Positions 24,800 through 33,503 of a stretch of DNA of 37,753 nt are shown here, one piece after another. Location: the NCBI GenBank assembly GCA_002421865.1, contig DISE01000046.1, positions 1 to 37,753 on the forward strand. The letters are read 5' to 3'. A program made the translations under genes and the position numbers. Under the pieces are notes generated by a model. It was not told the DNA's origin. It saw nothing but the letters and a program-made list of their open reading frames with translations, and made no database searches. Every line of letters starts with the position of its first letter. The first letter of the stretch is position 1. This DNA comes from Castellaniella sp. UBA6218 (GTDB lineage Bacteria > Pseudomonadota > Gammaproteobacteria > Burkholderiales > Burkholderiaceae_B).

Positions 24800-26991
24800 C
24801 CGCGCGCCCCGAAGCGGGCGCCGCCGGGCAGGACCGCGAGACGGCCGACCGTCGGCGCCTGGAGATCCTGCGCGCCGACATCGAGGCCCACAACCGCCGT
24901 TATTACGTCGAAGACGCGCCGTCCATCTCGGACGCGGAGTACGACCGCCTGATGGCCGAACTCCAGGCCATCGAGGACGACCACCCCGACTGGGTGACGC
25001 CCGACTCCCCCACCCAGCGGGTCGGCGCGACGCCGCTGGATCATTTCGCCACTGTACGGCACGCCGTGCGCATGTTGTCGCTGAGCAATGCCTTCGAAGC
25101 GGAGGATGTCGTCGCCTTCGACGAGCGGGTTGCGGCCACCCTGATCGATGCCGGTCTGCTTGGCGTGACCGGACACGGGGCGGTCCCTGCGGACGGTTCC
25201 GTGCCTGGCGGATCCGGACCGCTTGCGGGCGCCGATGATGACACGCCGCGCCTCAGTTCGCCGAACCCCGGTGTGGCTTATGCCGCGGAATACAAGTTCG
25301 ATGGTCTGGCGGTCAGCCTGCGTTATGAAAAAGGCCGCCTGGTCCAGGCGGCGACCCGGGGCGATGGCGCCCAGGGCGAGGACATCACCGCCAACATCCG
25401 CACGCTGCGCTCGGTGCCCTTGCGGCTGCGGGGCGACGCCCCCTCCGTGCTGGAGGTGCGTGGCGAGGTGCTGATGACGCGGGCGGATTTTGCACGGCTG
25501 AACGAGGCCCAGGCCGCCCGGGGTGACAAACCCTTCGTCAATCCCCGCAACGCGGCGGCCGGCAGCCTGCGCCAATTGGATCCGCGCGTGACGGCGACCC
25601 GGCCGCTGCGTTTCTACGCCTACGGCTGGGGCCAGATCCAGGACGCCGCCGGCGCCGAACTGCGGCCGCGCGCGACTCATTCCGGCATGCTGGAATGGCT
25701 GGCGGGTTTCGGCTTTGCCGTCAGCCCAGGACGGATGCTGTGCCATGGGGCTTTGGCCCTGCTGCGTTTCTATGAGACCGTGGGGGCGTCCCGCGCGAAC
25801 CTTCCCTACGAGATCGACGGGGTGGTCTACAAGGTCGACGACCTGCGCGCCCAGGACGTCCTGGGCTTCGTCGCGCGCGCGCCGCGCTTCGCCATCGCGC
25901 ACAAATTCCCCGCCCAGGAGGAAACCACCCGCTTGCTCGGCATCGACGTCCAGGTGGGGCGCACCGGGGCGCTGACGCCGGTGGCGCGGCTGCAGCCTGT
26001 CTTCGTCGGCGGCGTGACCGTCACCAACGCCACGCTCCACAACGAAGACGAGATCCGCCGCAAGGATGTGCGCATTGGCGACACCGTGGTGGTGCGCCGC
26101 GCGGGCGACGTCATTCCCGAGGTCGTCGGGCCGGTGCTGGCGCTGCGCCCGGCCGGCGCGCCGGTGTTCGACCTGCTGGCCGTGTGTCCGGTGTGTCCGG
26201 AATGCGGCTCGGCGGTCGAACGTCCTGAAGGCGAAGCGGTCACGCGTTGCACCGGAGGGCTGTTCTGTCCCGCGCAGCGCAAGCAGACCCTCTGGCATGC
26301 CGCCAGCCGCAAGGCTCTGGATATCGACGGTCTGGGCGACAAGCTGATCGAGCAACTGGTGGACAACGGTGATGTCCGCACGCTGGCCGATCTGTACAAG
26401 CTGACGGGTGAGACCGAGGAACTGAAGCTGTCCACCTATCCCCGCATGGGGAAGAAGTCGGCGCGCAATCTGGTCGAGGCCATCAACCAGCGCCGCCACC
26501 CGCCCTTGTCCCGCTTGCTGTATGCCCTGGGCATCCGCCACGTGGGCGAGACCACGGCGCGCGACCTGGCGCGGCATTTCGGTTCCATCGATGCCATCAT
26601 GAATGCCTCCGAAGAAGCCCTGCTGCAGGTGCCGGATGTCGGTCCGGTGGTGGCGGCCTCGATCCGGCGCTTTTTCGCCGAAGCGCACAACCGTGAAGTC
26701 ATCGACGCGTTGCGGGCCGTCGGGGTCGAACCCCGGGCCGACGAGGCGCCGGCCGGCGAGAAACCCCTGGCGGGCAAGACTCTGGTGCTGACAGGCACCC
26801 TGCCGAGCCTGAGCCGCGACGAAGCCACGCGCCTGATCCTCGCGGCCGGCGGCAAGGTCAGCGGCTCTGTGTCGCGCAAGACCGCCTGGGTGGTGGCCGG
26901 CGATGAGGCCGGCAGCAAGCTTGCCAAGGCCGCCGAACTGGGCGTGGCCGTGATCGACGAGGCCGGACTGAAGGCGCTGCTCGGCGCCTGA
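24796..26991 (+). CDS. ligA: NAD-dependent DNA ligase with repeat-derived insertion
   Basis: LigA seals nicks using NAD. This 731-residue protein is longer than E. coli LigA (671). Visible parts are domain Ia (HNRRYYVEDAPSISDAEYDRL), the adenylation lysine at about residue 167 (EYKFDG), the OB fold, a Cys4 zinc finger (CPECGSAVERPEG, then RCTGGLFCPAQ), helix-hairpin-helix motifs and a C-terminal BRCT domain. Residues 123-160, just before the catalytic lysine, have no counterpart in E. coli LigA; 123-146 are encoded by repeat copy C in the same frame used in copy D. The reading frame is intact, so the enzyme is probably functional. Confidence 0.96.
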   Translation: MTARPEAGAAGQDRETADRRRLEILRADIEAHNRRYYVEDAPSISDAEYDRLMAELQAIEDDHPDWVTPDSPTQRVGATPLDHFATVRHAVRMLSLSNAFEAEDVVAFDERVAATLIDAGLLGVTGHGAVPADGSVPGGSGPLAGADDDTPRLSSPNPGVAYAAEYKFDGLAVSLRYEKGRLVQAATRGDGAQGEDITANIRTLRSVPLRLRGDAPSVLEVRGEVLMTRADFARLNEAQAARGDKPFVNPRNAAAGSLRQLDPRVTATRPLRFYAYGWGQIQDAAGAELRPRATHSGMLEWLAGFGFAVSPGRMLCHGALALLRFYETVGASRANLPYEIDGVVYKVDDLRAQDVLGFVARAPRFAIAHKFPAQEETTRLLGIDVQVGRTGALTPVARLQPVFVGGVTVTNATLHNEDEIRRKDVRIGDTVVVRRAGDVIPEVVGPVLALRPAGAPVFDLLAVCPVCPECGSAVERPEGEAVTRCTGGLFCPAQRKQTLWHAASRKALDIDGLGDKLIEQLVDNGDVRTLADLYKLTGETEELKLSTYPRMGKKSARNLVEAINQRRHPPLSRLLYALGIRHVGETTARDLARHFGSIDAIMNASEEALLQVPDVGPVVAASIRRFFAEAHNREVIDALRAVGVEPRADEAPAGEKPLAGKTLVLTGTLPSLSRDEATRLILAAGGKVSGSVSRKTAWVVAGDEAGSKLAKAAELGVAVIDEAGLKALLGA
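25162..25233 (+). repeat. Dispersed double-hairpin repeat, copy C (inside ligA)
   Basis: This copy lies in frame within ligA. It begins GGCGTGACC where others have GATGAGNCC. Hairpin 1 (25174-25203) has 13-bp arms with one mismatch and two G-T wobbles, and loop CTGC. Hairpin 2 is reduced to CCGC-TT-GCGG (25219-25228). The spacing between hairpins equals copies A and D within one base. It encodes GVTGHGAVPADGSVPGG; copy D encodes the related PGPGTVPADRPAPGE in the same frame. Slight decay of pairing suggests protein-level selection or age. Confidence 0.82.
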
Positions 26992-27008
26992 ACGCCGGGC
27001 CAATAAGA

Positions 27009-27034
27009 AACGGCCTCCCCGAAGGAAGGCCGTT
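27009..27034 (-). terminator. Terminator of the msrB-yciB-bolA-ppiC operon (convergent with ligA)
   Basis: Eight-base arms AACGGCCT and AGGCCGTT flank a ten-base loop. Read leftwards, the hairpin is followed by TTTCTTATT, giving a U-rich tail suited to ppiC transcripts. A second small hairpin (GCAGCC-CTA-GGCTGC, 27045-27059) lies nearer the ppiC stop. The same structure may slow ligA transcription from the other side, but no T-run follows in that direction. Confidence 0.65.
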
Positions 27035-27076
27035 GCCGAAGCAGGCAGCCCTAGGCTGCGCAGCCGTGGGAAGCTT

Positions 27077-27871
27077 TTACTGCTTTTCGGCCTTGTCCAC
27101 GATCTTGGCGTCCTTCATCAAGCCCTTCTGGTAGGTGGCCAGGGCTTGCTGACGCATCATTTCCTCAAGCTGGGGCTTGGCTTCGTCGAAGGAGGGGAAG
27201 GCGATCGGGCGCACGTCCTCGACCTGGATCACGTGCCAGCCGAATTGCGTCTGCACAGGCTGGGCGCTGAGGTCGCCCTTTTTCATGCTTTCCACGGCCT
27301 GGGCGAACTCGGGCACGTAATTGCTGGTCGGACCCCAGCCCAGCTCGCCGCCGTTCTTGCCGCTGCCGGTGTCGATCGATTCTTTTTTCGCGGCAGCTTC
27401 GAACGTGGTCTTCTTCGCCTTGATCGCCTTGATCAGATCCTTGGCCTTGGCTTCGTCCTTGACCAGGATGTGACGCAGCTTGTATTCCTGGCGCGAGGCC
27501 TGTTGGGCCTTGATGGTGTCGTATTCCTTTTGCAGGTCGGCTTCGCTGACGGGGTGGTCCTTCAGGTATTTGGCCATCAGGGCGCGCACCAGGATGCTTT
27601 GCGTGGCCAGTTCGGTTTCCTGCTGGACGGCGGGATCCTTCTGGAGGCCGGCCTTCTCGGCCGCCTGGACCGCCACCAGGCGGTTGATCATTTCCTGCTT
27701 GACCTGGTCGCGCAGCTGCGGCGTGTCCTGAGCGCCCTGGCTGACCAGCATGCCGACGAACTGGTCGAATTTGGCCTGGGAAATGCCCTGGCCGTTGACG
27801 GTGGCGATGTCCTTGGCCCAGACCGGCAGCGTCAGGGAGCAGGCCAGGGCGAAAGCGGCGATACGTTTCAT
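27077..27871 (-). CDS. Periplasmic peptidyl-prolyl isomerase, parvulin/SurA type
   Basis: This 264-residue protein has a signal peptide (residues 1-19, cleavage after PVWA), an N-terminal SurA-like chaperone region (about 20-130) and a parvulin PpiC domain (about 133-225: YKLRHILVKDE, GGELGWGP, FGWHVIQVEDV). It should catalyse proline isomerisation during outer-membrane protein folding. Its ATG overlaps the bolA stop by four bases, making it the last gene of the msrB-yciB-bolA operon. It resembles short PrsA/PpiC proteins of Bordetella rather than full SurA, which has two parvulin domains. Confidence 0.92.
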   Translation of the reverse strand: MKRIAAFALACSLTLPVWAKDIATVNGQGISQAKFDQFVGMLVSQGAQDTPQLRDQVKQEMINRLVAVQAAEKAGLQKDPAVQQETELATQSILVRALMAKYLKDHPVSEADLQKEYDTIKAQQASRQEYKLRHILVKDEAKAKDLIKAIKAKKTTFEAAAKKESIDTGSGKNGGELGWGPTSNYVPEFAQAVESMKKGDLSAQPVQTQFGWHVIQVEDVRPIAFPSFDEAKPQLEEMMRQQALATYQKGLMKDAKIVDKAEKQ

Positions 27872-28155
27872 GAAAGTCCTTCGATGGGAGGGGTGCCGGC
27901 CTCGATGGCCAGGGCATGGATCGGATGGGGCATCAGATCACGCACGCAATCATACACAAGACGATGGCGGGCGAGTGTGCCGAGCCCCTGGAACCGGTTG
28001 GACACGATGTGGACGCGGAAGTGCCTTGCGCCACCCTGTGCGCCGGCATGGCCGGCATGCAGATGGGATTCGTCGATGAGGTCCAGCCGCGCGGGTTCGA
28101 GTGCGGCCAGGCGCCCGGCCAGCACGGCCCGCAGGTCGGTGTCGTCGGAGTTCAT
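27868..28155 (-). CDS. bolA: BolA-family protein
   Basis: This 95-residue protein has the BolA fold core HFRVHIVSNRFQGLGTLARHRLVYDCV with the conserved RHR motif. BolA proteins bind monothiol glutaredoxins through a [2Fe-2S] cluster and can affect transcription and envelope stress. The ATG at 28155 overlaps the yciB stop by four bases and its own stop overlaps ppiC, so all three are translationally coupled. A longer upstream frame lies inside yciB and is not conserved. Confidence 0.9.
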   Translation of the reverse strand: MNSDDTDLRAVLAGRLAALEPARLDLIDESHLHAGHAGAQGGARHFRVHIVSNRFQGLGTLARHRLVYDCVRDLMPHPIHALAIEAGTPPIEGLS

Positions 28156-28736
28156 GCGCGCGGCTCGCCGTCGGGGCCTTCGGCCCGGGGCGTGGCGGGT
28201 TCGGTCTGGATGTGCCGTCCCAGCCACAGGGATTGCGCCACCACGAACAGCAGCAGCAGGATCATCAGGCCGAAGACCTTGAAGTTCACCCACTGCGCCT
28301 CGGTGAAGCGGCCCGAAAAAGCCACGTACAGGTTCAGGGCGCCCGAGGCGACGAAGAACCCGGCCCAGCTGTCGTTCAGCCGGTTCCAGGCGCGGTCGGG
28401 CAGGTCGATCTTGTCGCCCATCAGGCGCCGCATCAGGTTGCGGCCGGTGAACAGGCGTGCGCCCGTCAGGATGGCGGCGAACAGCCAGTACAGGACCGTG
28501 GGTTTCCACTTGATGAAGGTGTCGTCGTGGAACAGCAGGGTCGCGCCGCCGAACACGACGATCACCGTCAGGTTGATCCAGTGCATGGGTTCGATCGCCC
28601 GGCCGGTCAGCCGCAGCCACAGGATCTGCAGTACGGCCGCCGCCATGGCCGTTCCGGTGGCGACGTAGATGTCGGCGAAGCGGAAAGCCAGGAAGAACAG
28701 GATCAGCGGAAAGAGGTCGAACAGGAATTTTTTCAT
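28152..28736 (-). CDS. yciB: Inner-membrane septation protein YciB (IspZ)
   Basis: This 194-residue integral membrane protein has about five spans and the family start MKKFLFDLFPLILFFLAF. The IEPMHWINLTVIVVFGGATL and LPDRAWNRLNDSWAGFF segments are conserved. YciB is linked to cell envelope and septum formation; its molecular activity is unsettled. The C-terminal 20 residues are hydrophilic and poorly conserved. I chose the ATG at 28736 because upstream in-frame codons overlap the region before msrB and lack conservation. It lies 16 bases after msrB. Confidence 0.92.
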   Translation of the reverse strand: MKKFLFDLFPLILFFLAFRFADIYVATGTAMAAAVLQILWLRLTGRAIEPMHWINLTVIVVFGGATLLFHDDTFIKWKPTVLYWLFAAILTGARLFTGRNLMRRLMGDKIDLPDRAWNRLNDSWAGFFVASGALNLYVAFSGRFTEAQWVNFKVFGLMILLLLFVVAQSLWLGRHIQTEPATPRAEGPDGEPRA

Positions 28737-28752
28737 GCAGGCGTGGGCGTGG

Positions 28753-29148
28753 TCATTCGGCCGGGATGAATTTAAGGGACAGGGAGTTGATGCAGTAGCG
28801 CAGCCCGGTGGGGGGCGGGCCGTCGGGGAATACATGGCCCAGGTGAGCGTCGCAGACGGCGCACAGGATTTCAGTGCGGATCATGCCGTGGCTGGTGTCG
28901 CGCAGTTCGCGCACGCGGTCGGGGGCGACGGGCTCGAAATAGCTGGGCCAGCCGCAGCCCGCGTCGAATTTCGTATCCGAGGCGAACAGCGGAGTGCCGC
29001 AGCAGACACAGAGGTAGGTGCCGGCCCGGGTGGTGTCCCAGTAGCGTCCCGTGAATGGGCGTTCGGTGTGCTTCAGCCGCGTGACCGCGAATTCGTCGGG
29101 GGAAAGCTGCGCGCGCCATTCGGCGTCCGTGCGCTCGATCTTGTCCAC
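28753..29148 (-). CDS. msrB: Peptide-methionine (R)-S-oxide reductase MsrB
   Basis: MsrB repairs oxidised methionine in proteins using thioredoxin. At 131 residues it matches the usual size. The catalytic cysteine is in RYCINSLSLKF near the C-terminus. Four zinc cysteines are in YLCVCCGTPLF and LCAVCDAHLGH. The block GCGWPSYFEP is family-specific. It is the first gene of a leftward operon with yciB, bolA and ppiC. Its promoter must share the 232-base gap with the divergent transporter operon. Confidence 0.96.
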   Translation of the reverse strand: MDKIERTDAEWRAQLSPDEFAVTRLKHTERPFTGRYWDTTRAGTYLCVCCGTPLFASDTKFDAGCGWPSYFEPVAPDRVRELRDTSHGMIRTEILCAVCDAHLGHVFPDGPPPTGLRYCINSLSLKFIPAE

Positions 29149-29286
29149 GAGGAACCTGTCCAGAATTTCACTTCAATCCTCCATCTTAATCGACTTTGAC
29201 GCCGGCGGCGGAGGGATGCCCGGGAGGAGATCGGCGCGACCGCGTGGCAATCCGCCATCGTGCGGCAGCAAATTGCGCCAGCCTGC

Positions 29287-29292
29287 GATAAT
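29287..29292 (+). promoter_or_regulatory. Possible -10 box of the rightward Liv-type operon
   Basis: GATAAT within GATAATATG lies 88 bases before the binding-protein gene, in the 232-base divergent gap after msrB. No good -35 is seen. Nothing else in this gap was recognised apart from the ribosome binding site near 29371. Confidence 0.35.
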
Positions 29293-29380
29293 ATGACGCC
29301 CGTTCACGTGTTTATGCCTCGACCCGCCGGGTTCGCAGCCATGAATTGCACGGTCCGTCAAAAAACATTCGGAGACAAAC

Positions 29381-30550
29381 ATGACATTTCCGGTTTCCCT
29401 GCGGCTCACCCTGGGCGCGGCCGCGCTGCTGGCCGCGTTGCCCCTGGCCGCCACGGCACAGATCAAGGTCGGCGTGACGGTGTCGTCCACCGGGCCGGCC
29501 GCTTCGCTGGGCATTCCCGAGCGCGACACCGTGGCCCTGCTGCCGAAAGAAATCGGTGGCCAGACCGTGCAGTACATCGTGCTGGATGACGCCACCGACA
29601 CCACCCAGGCGGTGAAGAACATCCGCAAGCTCACGGCCGACGACCACGTCGACGTGGTGCTGGGCACTTCCGTGACGCCGGCTTCGCTGGCCATGTCGGA
29701 CGTGGCCGCCGAAACCGGCACGCCCATGATCAGCGTGGCCGCCAACGCCAAGCTCGTCGAGCCGGTGGACGGTCCCCGCAAGTGGGTCTACAAGACGCCG
29801 CAGAACGACGCGCTGATGGCCGCCGCCCTGGCGGACGCGATGGTCAAGCAGCACGTCAAGACGCTGGGTTTCATCGGCTTCAGCGACGCCTATGGCGATG
29901 GCTGGCTCCAGGAAATGAAGGCCGCCGCCGAAGCCAAGGGCATCAAGGTCGTGGCGGCGGAACGCTTCGCCCGGCCCGACACCAGCGTCACCGGCCAGGT
30001 CCTGAAGCTGCTGTCGGCCAAGCCCGACGGCATCCTGATCGCCGCTTCGGGCACGCCGGTGGCCCTGCCGCAGCGCGAGCTGGTCGAACGCGGCTACAAG
30101 GGCCGCATCTATCAGACCCACGGCGCGGCCAACAACGACGTGCTGCGGGTCTGCGGCAAGGCCTGCGAAGGCATGATCCTGCCAGCCGGCCCGTTGCTGG
30201 TGGCGGCCCAGTTGCCCGACAGCAACCCGGTCAAGGCCAGCGCCCTGGTGTATGTCAAAGCTTACGAGGCCAAGTACGGCGCGGGCACGACCAACACTTT
30301 CGGCGGGCACATGTGGGACGCTGGTCAACTGATCAACGACGCGATTCCCCGCGCCCTGAAGACCGGTGCCAAGCCGGGCACGCCGGAATTCCGCTCGGCC
30401 CTGCGCGACGCGCTGGAACAGGTCAAGGAACTGCCCGCTTCCCAGGGCGTCTTCAACCTGAGTCCGACCGACCACGCCGGCCTGGACGAGCGCGGCCGCG
30501 TCATGGTGCAGGTCGTGAACGGCAAGTGGACCTACCAGCCGGATCTGTAA
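29381..30550 (+). CDS. Branched-chain-type ABC transporter substrate-binding protein
   Basis: This 389-residue periplasmic protein has a signal peptide (about residues 1-26, ending ATAQ) and a Leu/Ile/Val-type receptor fold (IKVGVTVSSTGPAASLGIPERDT, DDATDTTQAVKNIRKLT, GFSDAYGDGWLQEMK). It starts an operon with a permease, a permease-ATPase fusion and an ATPase. Such receptors bind amino acids, amides, urea or aromatic acids; the ligand here cannot be read from sequence. GGAG lies seven bases before the ATG at 29381. Confidence 0.92.
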   Translation: MTFPVSLRLTLGAAALLAALPLAATAQIKVGVTVSSTGPAASLGIPERDTVALLPKEIGGQTVQYIVLDDATDTTQAVKNIRKLTADDHVDVVLGTSVTPASLAMSDVAAETGTPMISVAANAKLVEPVDGPRKWVYKTPQNDALMAAALADAMVKQHVKTLGFIGFSDAYGDGWLQEMKAAAEAKGIKVVAAERFARPDTSVTGQVLKLLSAKPDGILIAASGTPVALPQRELVERGYKGRIYQTHGAANNDVLRVCGKACEGMILPAGPLLVAAQLPDSNPVKASALVYVKAYEAKYGAGTTNTFGGHMWDAGQLINDAIPRALKTGAKPGTPEFRSALRDALEQVKELPASQGVFNLSPTDHAGLDERGRVMVQVVNGKWTYQPDL

Positions 30551-30557
30551 GACCGCC

Positions 30558-31595
30558 GTGGATCTGACCATCGCGCTGATCCTCCTGCAGGACGGCATAC
30601 TGAACGGCGCCATCTACGCCCTGCTGGGCCTGGCGCTGGTGCTGGTGTTCGTGGTGACGCGGGTGATCCTGATTCCCCAGGGGGAATTCGTCACCTTCGG
30701 CGCCCTGTCCCTGGCATTCCTCGCCAACGGCCGGGTGCCTGGGACGGCGCACCTGCTGGTGCTGATGGGCGTGCTGGTCTGCCTGGTCGAGGCGGTCTCG
30801 TGCTGGCGCGCCCGCCAGTGGCGCGGCTACGGCCGCACCCTGGGCTGGGCGCTGGTCCTGCCCCTGGCGCTGGAGGCCCTGGCGCCTCTGGCGGCCGGGC
30901 CGGATGTGCCCCTGGCCCTGCGGGTGCTGTTCGCGCTGGCGCTGGTGGTACCCATGGGGCCGATGATCTATCGCCTGGTGTACCAGCCCGTGGAGCAGGC
31001 CAGCGTGCTGGTATTGTTGATCGTATCGGTCGCCGTGCATTTCGCGCTGACCGGCCTGGGGCTGCTGTTCTTCGGCGCGGAGGGCTGGCGTACGCCGGCC
31101 CTGGTCGAGGGGACGGTGCAGATCGGGCCGGTGGCCTGGACGGCCCAGACTTTCGCGGTGCTGGCCACCTGCGCCGCGCTGATCGGCGGGCTGTGGCTGT
31201 TCTTCAGCCGCACACTGTATGGCAGCGCCTTGCGGGCCACCGCCGTCAACCGGCGCGGGGCGAGGCTGGTGGGCATCAGCACGCGGGTGGCGGGCAGCCT
31301 GACCTTCACCCTGGCGGCCGCCATCGGCGCGCTCTCGGGCATGCTGATCGCCGCCATCACCACCATTTATTACGATACGGGCTTCCTGATCGGCCTGAAG
31401 GGTTTCGTGGCGGCCATTTTCGGCGGCCTCGTCAGCTATCCGGCCGCGGCGGCGGGCGCCCTGTTCGTCGGCATCCTCGAGGCCTTTTCTTCCTTCTGGG
31501 CCAGCCCCTTCAAGGAAGCCATCGTCTTCACACTGATCATCCCGGTCCTGCTGTGGCGCTCGTTCGGCAGCGTCCACCTGGACGAGGAGGAATAG
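30558..31595 (+). CDS. livH: Branched-chain-type ABC permease, LivH-like
   Basis: This 345-residue inner-membrane protein has the LivH start (LLQDGILNGAIYALLGLALVLVF) and the conserved ATAVNRRGARLVGIS loop near residues 227-241, which couples to the ATPase. It is about 50 residues longer than typical LivH because of an additional hydrophobic segment near residues 55-125. The start is GTG at 30558, seven bases after the receptor gene. It should pair with the permease half of the next protein. Confidence 0.88.
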   Translation: MDLTIALILLQDGILNGAIYALLGLALVLVFVVTRVILIPQGEFVTFGALSLAFLANGRVPGTAHLLVLMGVLVCLVEAVSCWRARQWRGYGRTLGWALVLPLALEALAPLAAGPDVPLALRVLFALALVVPMGPMIYRLVYQPVEQASVLVLLIVSVAVHFALTGLGLLFFGAEGWRTPALVEGTVQIGPVAWTAQTFAVLATCAALIGGLWLFFSRTLYGSALRATAVNRRGARLVGISTRVAGSLTFTLAAAIGALSGMLIAAITTIYYDTGFLIGLKGFVAAIFGGLVSYPAAAAGALFVGILEAFSSFWASPFKEAIVFTLIIPVLLWRSFGSVHLDEEE

Positions 31596-31601
31596 GTCCG
31601 C

Positions 31602-33503
31602 ATGCGCCCGCGTCACCTCCTCATGATCCTGCTCCCGGTCCTGGCACTGCTGCCCTGGATCCCTGGCGTCCCCGCCTTCTGGATCACCCAGATGAACTAT
31701 ATCGGGCTCTACAGCCTGGTGGTGCTGGGGCTGGTCCTGCTGACCGGTGTCGGCGGCTTGACGTCCTTCGGCCAGTCGGCCTTCGTCGGCCTCGGTGCCT
31801 ATTCCACGGCCTGGCTGACGACGGCGGCGGGCTTGTCTCCCTGGCTGGGCCTGATCGCCGGTCTGGCGTTGACCTGTCTGGTTGCCTACGCGCTCGGGGC
31901 CATCACGCTGCGCCTGTCCGGTCACTATCTGCCCCTGTGCACCCTGGCCTGGTGCCTCGCGCTGTACTACCTGTACGGCAACCTGGATTTCCTGGGCCGC
32001 TACGACGGCATCGCGGGCATTCCGCCGCTGTCGCTCGGCGGCTGGTCCCTCGGGACCGGGCCGCGCATGTATCTGCTGATCTGGCTGATCCTGCTGCTGG
32101 CCCTGTGGGCCACGCACAATCTGCTGGATTCACGCGCGGGACGGGCCATCCGCGCCCTGCGCAGCGGCTCCATGGCCGAATCCTTCGGCGTCGATCTGGC
32201 GCACTACAAGGTCGTCATCTTCGTCTATGCCGCACTGCTGGGCTGCGTGTCGGGCTGGCTGTACGCGCACATGCAGCGCGCCGTCAGCCCCAGCCCATTC
32301 GGCCTGGGCTACGGCATCGAATACCTGTTCATGGCCGTGGTGGGCGGTTCGGGCAGCGTCTGGGGCGCGGTGGCGGGCGCCGCCGCCATCCTGATCGTCA
32401 AGGACCAGCTGCAGAATGTGCTGCCCGGCCTGGTGGGTACGAGCGCGAACCTGGAGCTGCTGGCCTTCGGCGTGCTGATGATCCTGGTGCTGCAGTTCGC
32501 CCGCGACGGCCTTTGGCCCGTCCTGGCACGGCTGTGGTCGCGGCTGGGCGGACGCGCCGAAGCCAATGGTCATGATCCGGCACGCCTGGCCGCCGCGCCG
32601 GAACTGCCGCGCCGGTCCTCGCCCACGGCGGGCGATCTGGTCCTGGAGGTCGACCGCGTGCGCAAGGAGTTCGGCGGCCTGGTGGCGGTCAACGACATCA
32701 GCTTCCGCCTGCGGGCGGGCGAAATCATGGGACTGATCGGCCCCAACGGGGCAGGCAAGAGCACCACCTTCAATCTCATCAGCGGCGTGGCGCCCTTGTC
32801 CGGCGGCGCGGTGCGTTTCATGGGGGACCGCATCGACGGCCTGCCGGCACGCGAGATCGCACGCCGGGGACTGGCGCGCAGTTTCCAGCATGTGCAATTG
32901 CTGCCGGACATGAGCGTGCTGGAAAACGTCGCGCTGGGCGCCCACCTGCGCAGCGGATCCGGCGTGCTGTCGGCGGCGCTGCGTCTGGACCGGACCGCCG
33001 AGGCGGCACTGCTGCGCGAAGCCGCGCGCCAGATTGAACGGGTGGGGCTGGGAGACGTGATCGACCAGCCGGCCGGCAGTCTGCCGCTGGGCCGACAGCG
33101 CATCGTGGAGATTGCCCGGGCGCTGTGTTGCGATCCCATCGCGCTGCTGCTCGACGAGCCGGCGGCCGGCCTGCGCTACCAGGAAAAGCAGGCGCTGGCG
33201 GCGGTGCTGGATCAATTGCGACGCGAGGGCATGAGCCTGCTGCTGGTCGAGCACGACATGGACTTTGTGATGAACCTTACCGATCACCTGCTGGTCATGG
33301 ATTTCGGCACGATGCTGGCCGAGGGTGTCCCGGCGGACATTCAGCGCAACCCGGCCGTGCTGGAAGCCTACCTGGGCGGCCTCGACGTGACTTGGGATGA
33401 GCCCGGACCAGGGACGGTCCCCGCGGACCGTCCCGCGCCGGGCGAATCCGAGCGGCCTGCAGGCCGCGAGGTGGGGGAGGCGCAGCCTGGGGGGACCGCA
33501 TGA
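31602..33503 (+). CDS. LivM-LivG permease/ATPase fusion with repeat-derived tail
   Basis: This 633-residue protein fuses a LivM-type permease (residues 1-310, GLTSFGQSAFVGLGAYS and the RAIRALRSGSMAESFGVD coupling loop) to a LivG-type ATPase (345-594). The ATPase has Walker A GPNGAGKST (380-388) and Walker B LLLDEPAAGL. The signature reads LPLGRQR (495-501) instead of the usual LSYGQQR or LSGGQ. LivG proteins normally end near EAYLG; here residues 599-633 are added by repeat copy D, read in frame. Such fusions occur in other betaproteobacteria. It overlaps livF by four bases. Confidence 0.9.
   Translation: MRPRHLLMILLPVLALLPWIPGVPAFWITQMNYIGLYSLVVLGLVLLTGVGGLTSFGQSAFVGLGAYSTAWLTTAAGLSPWLGLIAGLALTCLVAYALGAITLRLSGHYLPLCTLAWCLALYYLYGNLDFLGRYDGIAGIPPLSLGGWSLGTGPRMYLLIWLILLLALWATHNLLDSRAGRAIRALRSGSMAESFGVDLAHYKVVIFVYAALLGCVSGWLYAHMQRAVSPSPFGLGYGIEYLFMAVVGGSGSVWGAVAGAAAILIVKDQLQNVLPGLVGTSANLELLAFGVLMILVLQFARDGLWPVLARLWSRLGGRAEANGHDPARLAAAPELPRRSSPTAGDLVLEVDRVRKEFGGLVAVNDISFRLRAGEIMGLIGPNGAGKSTTFNLISGVAPLSGGAVRFMGDRIDGLPAREIARRGLARSFQHVQLLPDMSVLENVALGAHLRSGSGVLSAALRLDRTAEAALLREAARQIERVGLGDVIDQPAGSLPLGRQRIVEIARALCCDPIALLLDEPAAGLRYQEKQALAAVLDQLRREGMSLLLVEHDMDFVMNLTDHLLVMDFGTMLAEGVPADIQRNPAVLEAYLGGLDVTWDEPGPGTVPADRPAPGESERPAGREVGEAQPGGTA
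33396..33477 (+). repeat. Dispersed double-hairpin repeat, copy D (3' end of livM-livG)
   Basis: This copy begins GATGAG and aligns with copy A over 80 bases without gaps. Hairpin 1 has a perfect 10-bp inner stem (33411-33420 with 33425-33434) and loop CCGC. Hairpin 2 (33452-33467) is the perfect palindrome GCGGCCTGCAGGCCGC, whose outer pair is swapped relative to copy A. GCGAGGTGGGG follows. It is translated as a Pro/Gly-rich C-terminal tail. It lies 22 bases before livF and could also act as an intercistronic hairpin. Confidence 0.85.

Noticed and set aside
29260..29589. Small open frame overlapping the start of the rightward receptor gene, considered as a leader peptide
   Set aside because: It runs deep into the receptor gene in another frame and lacks a ribosome binding site, so it is a shadow.
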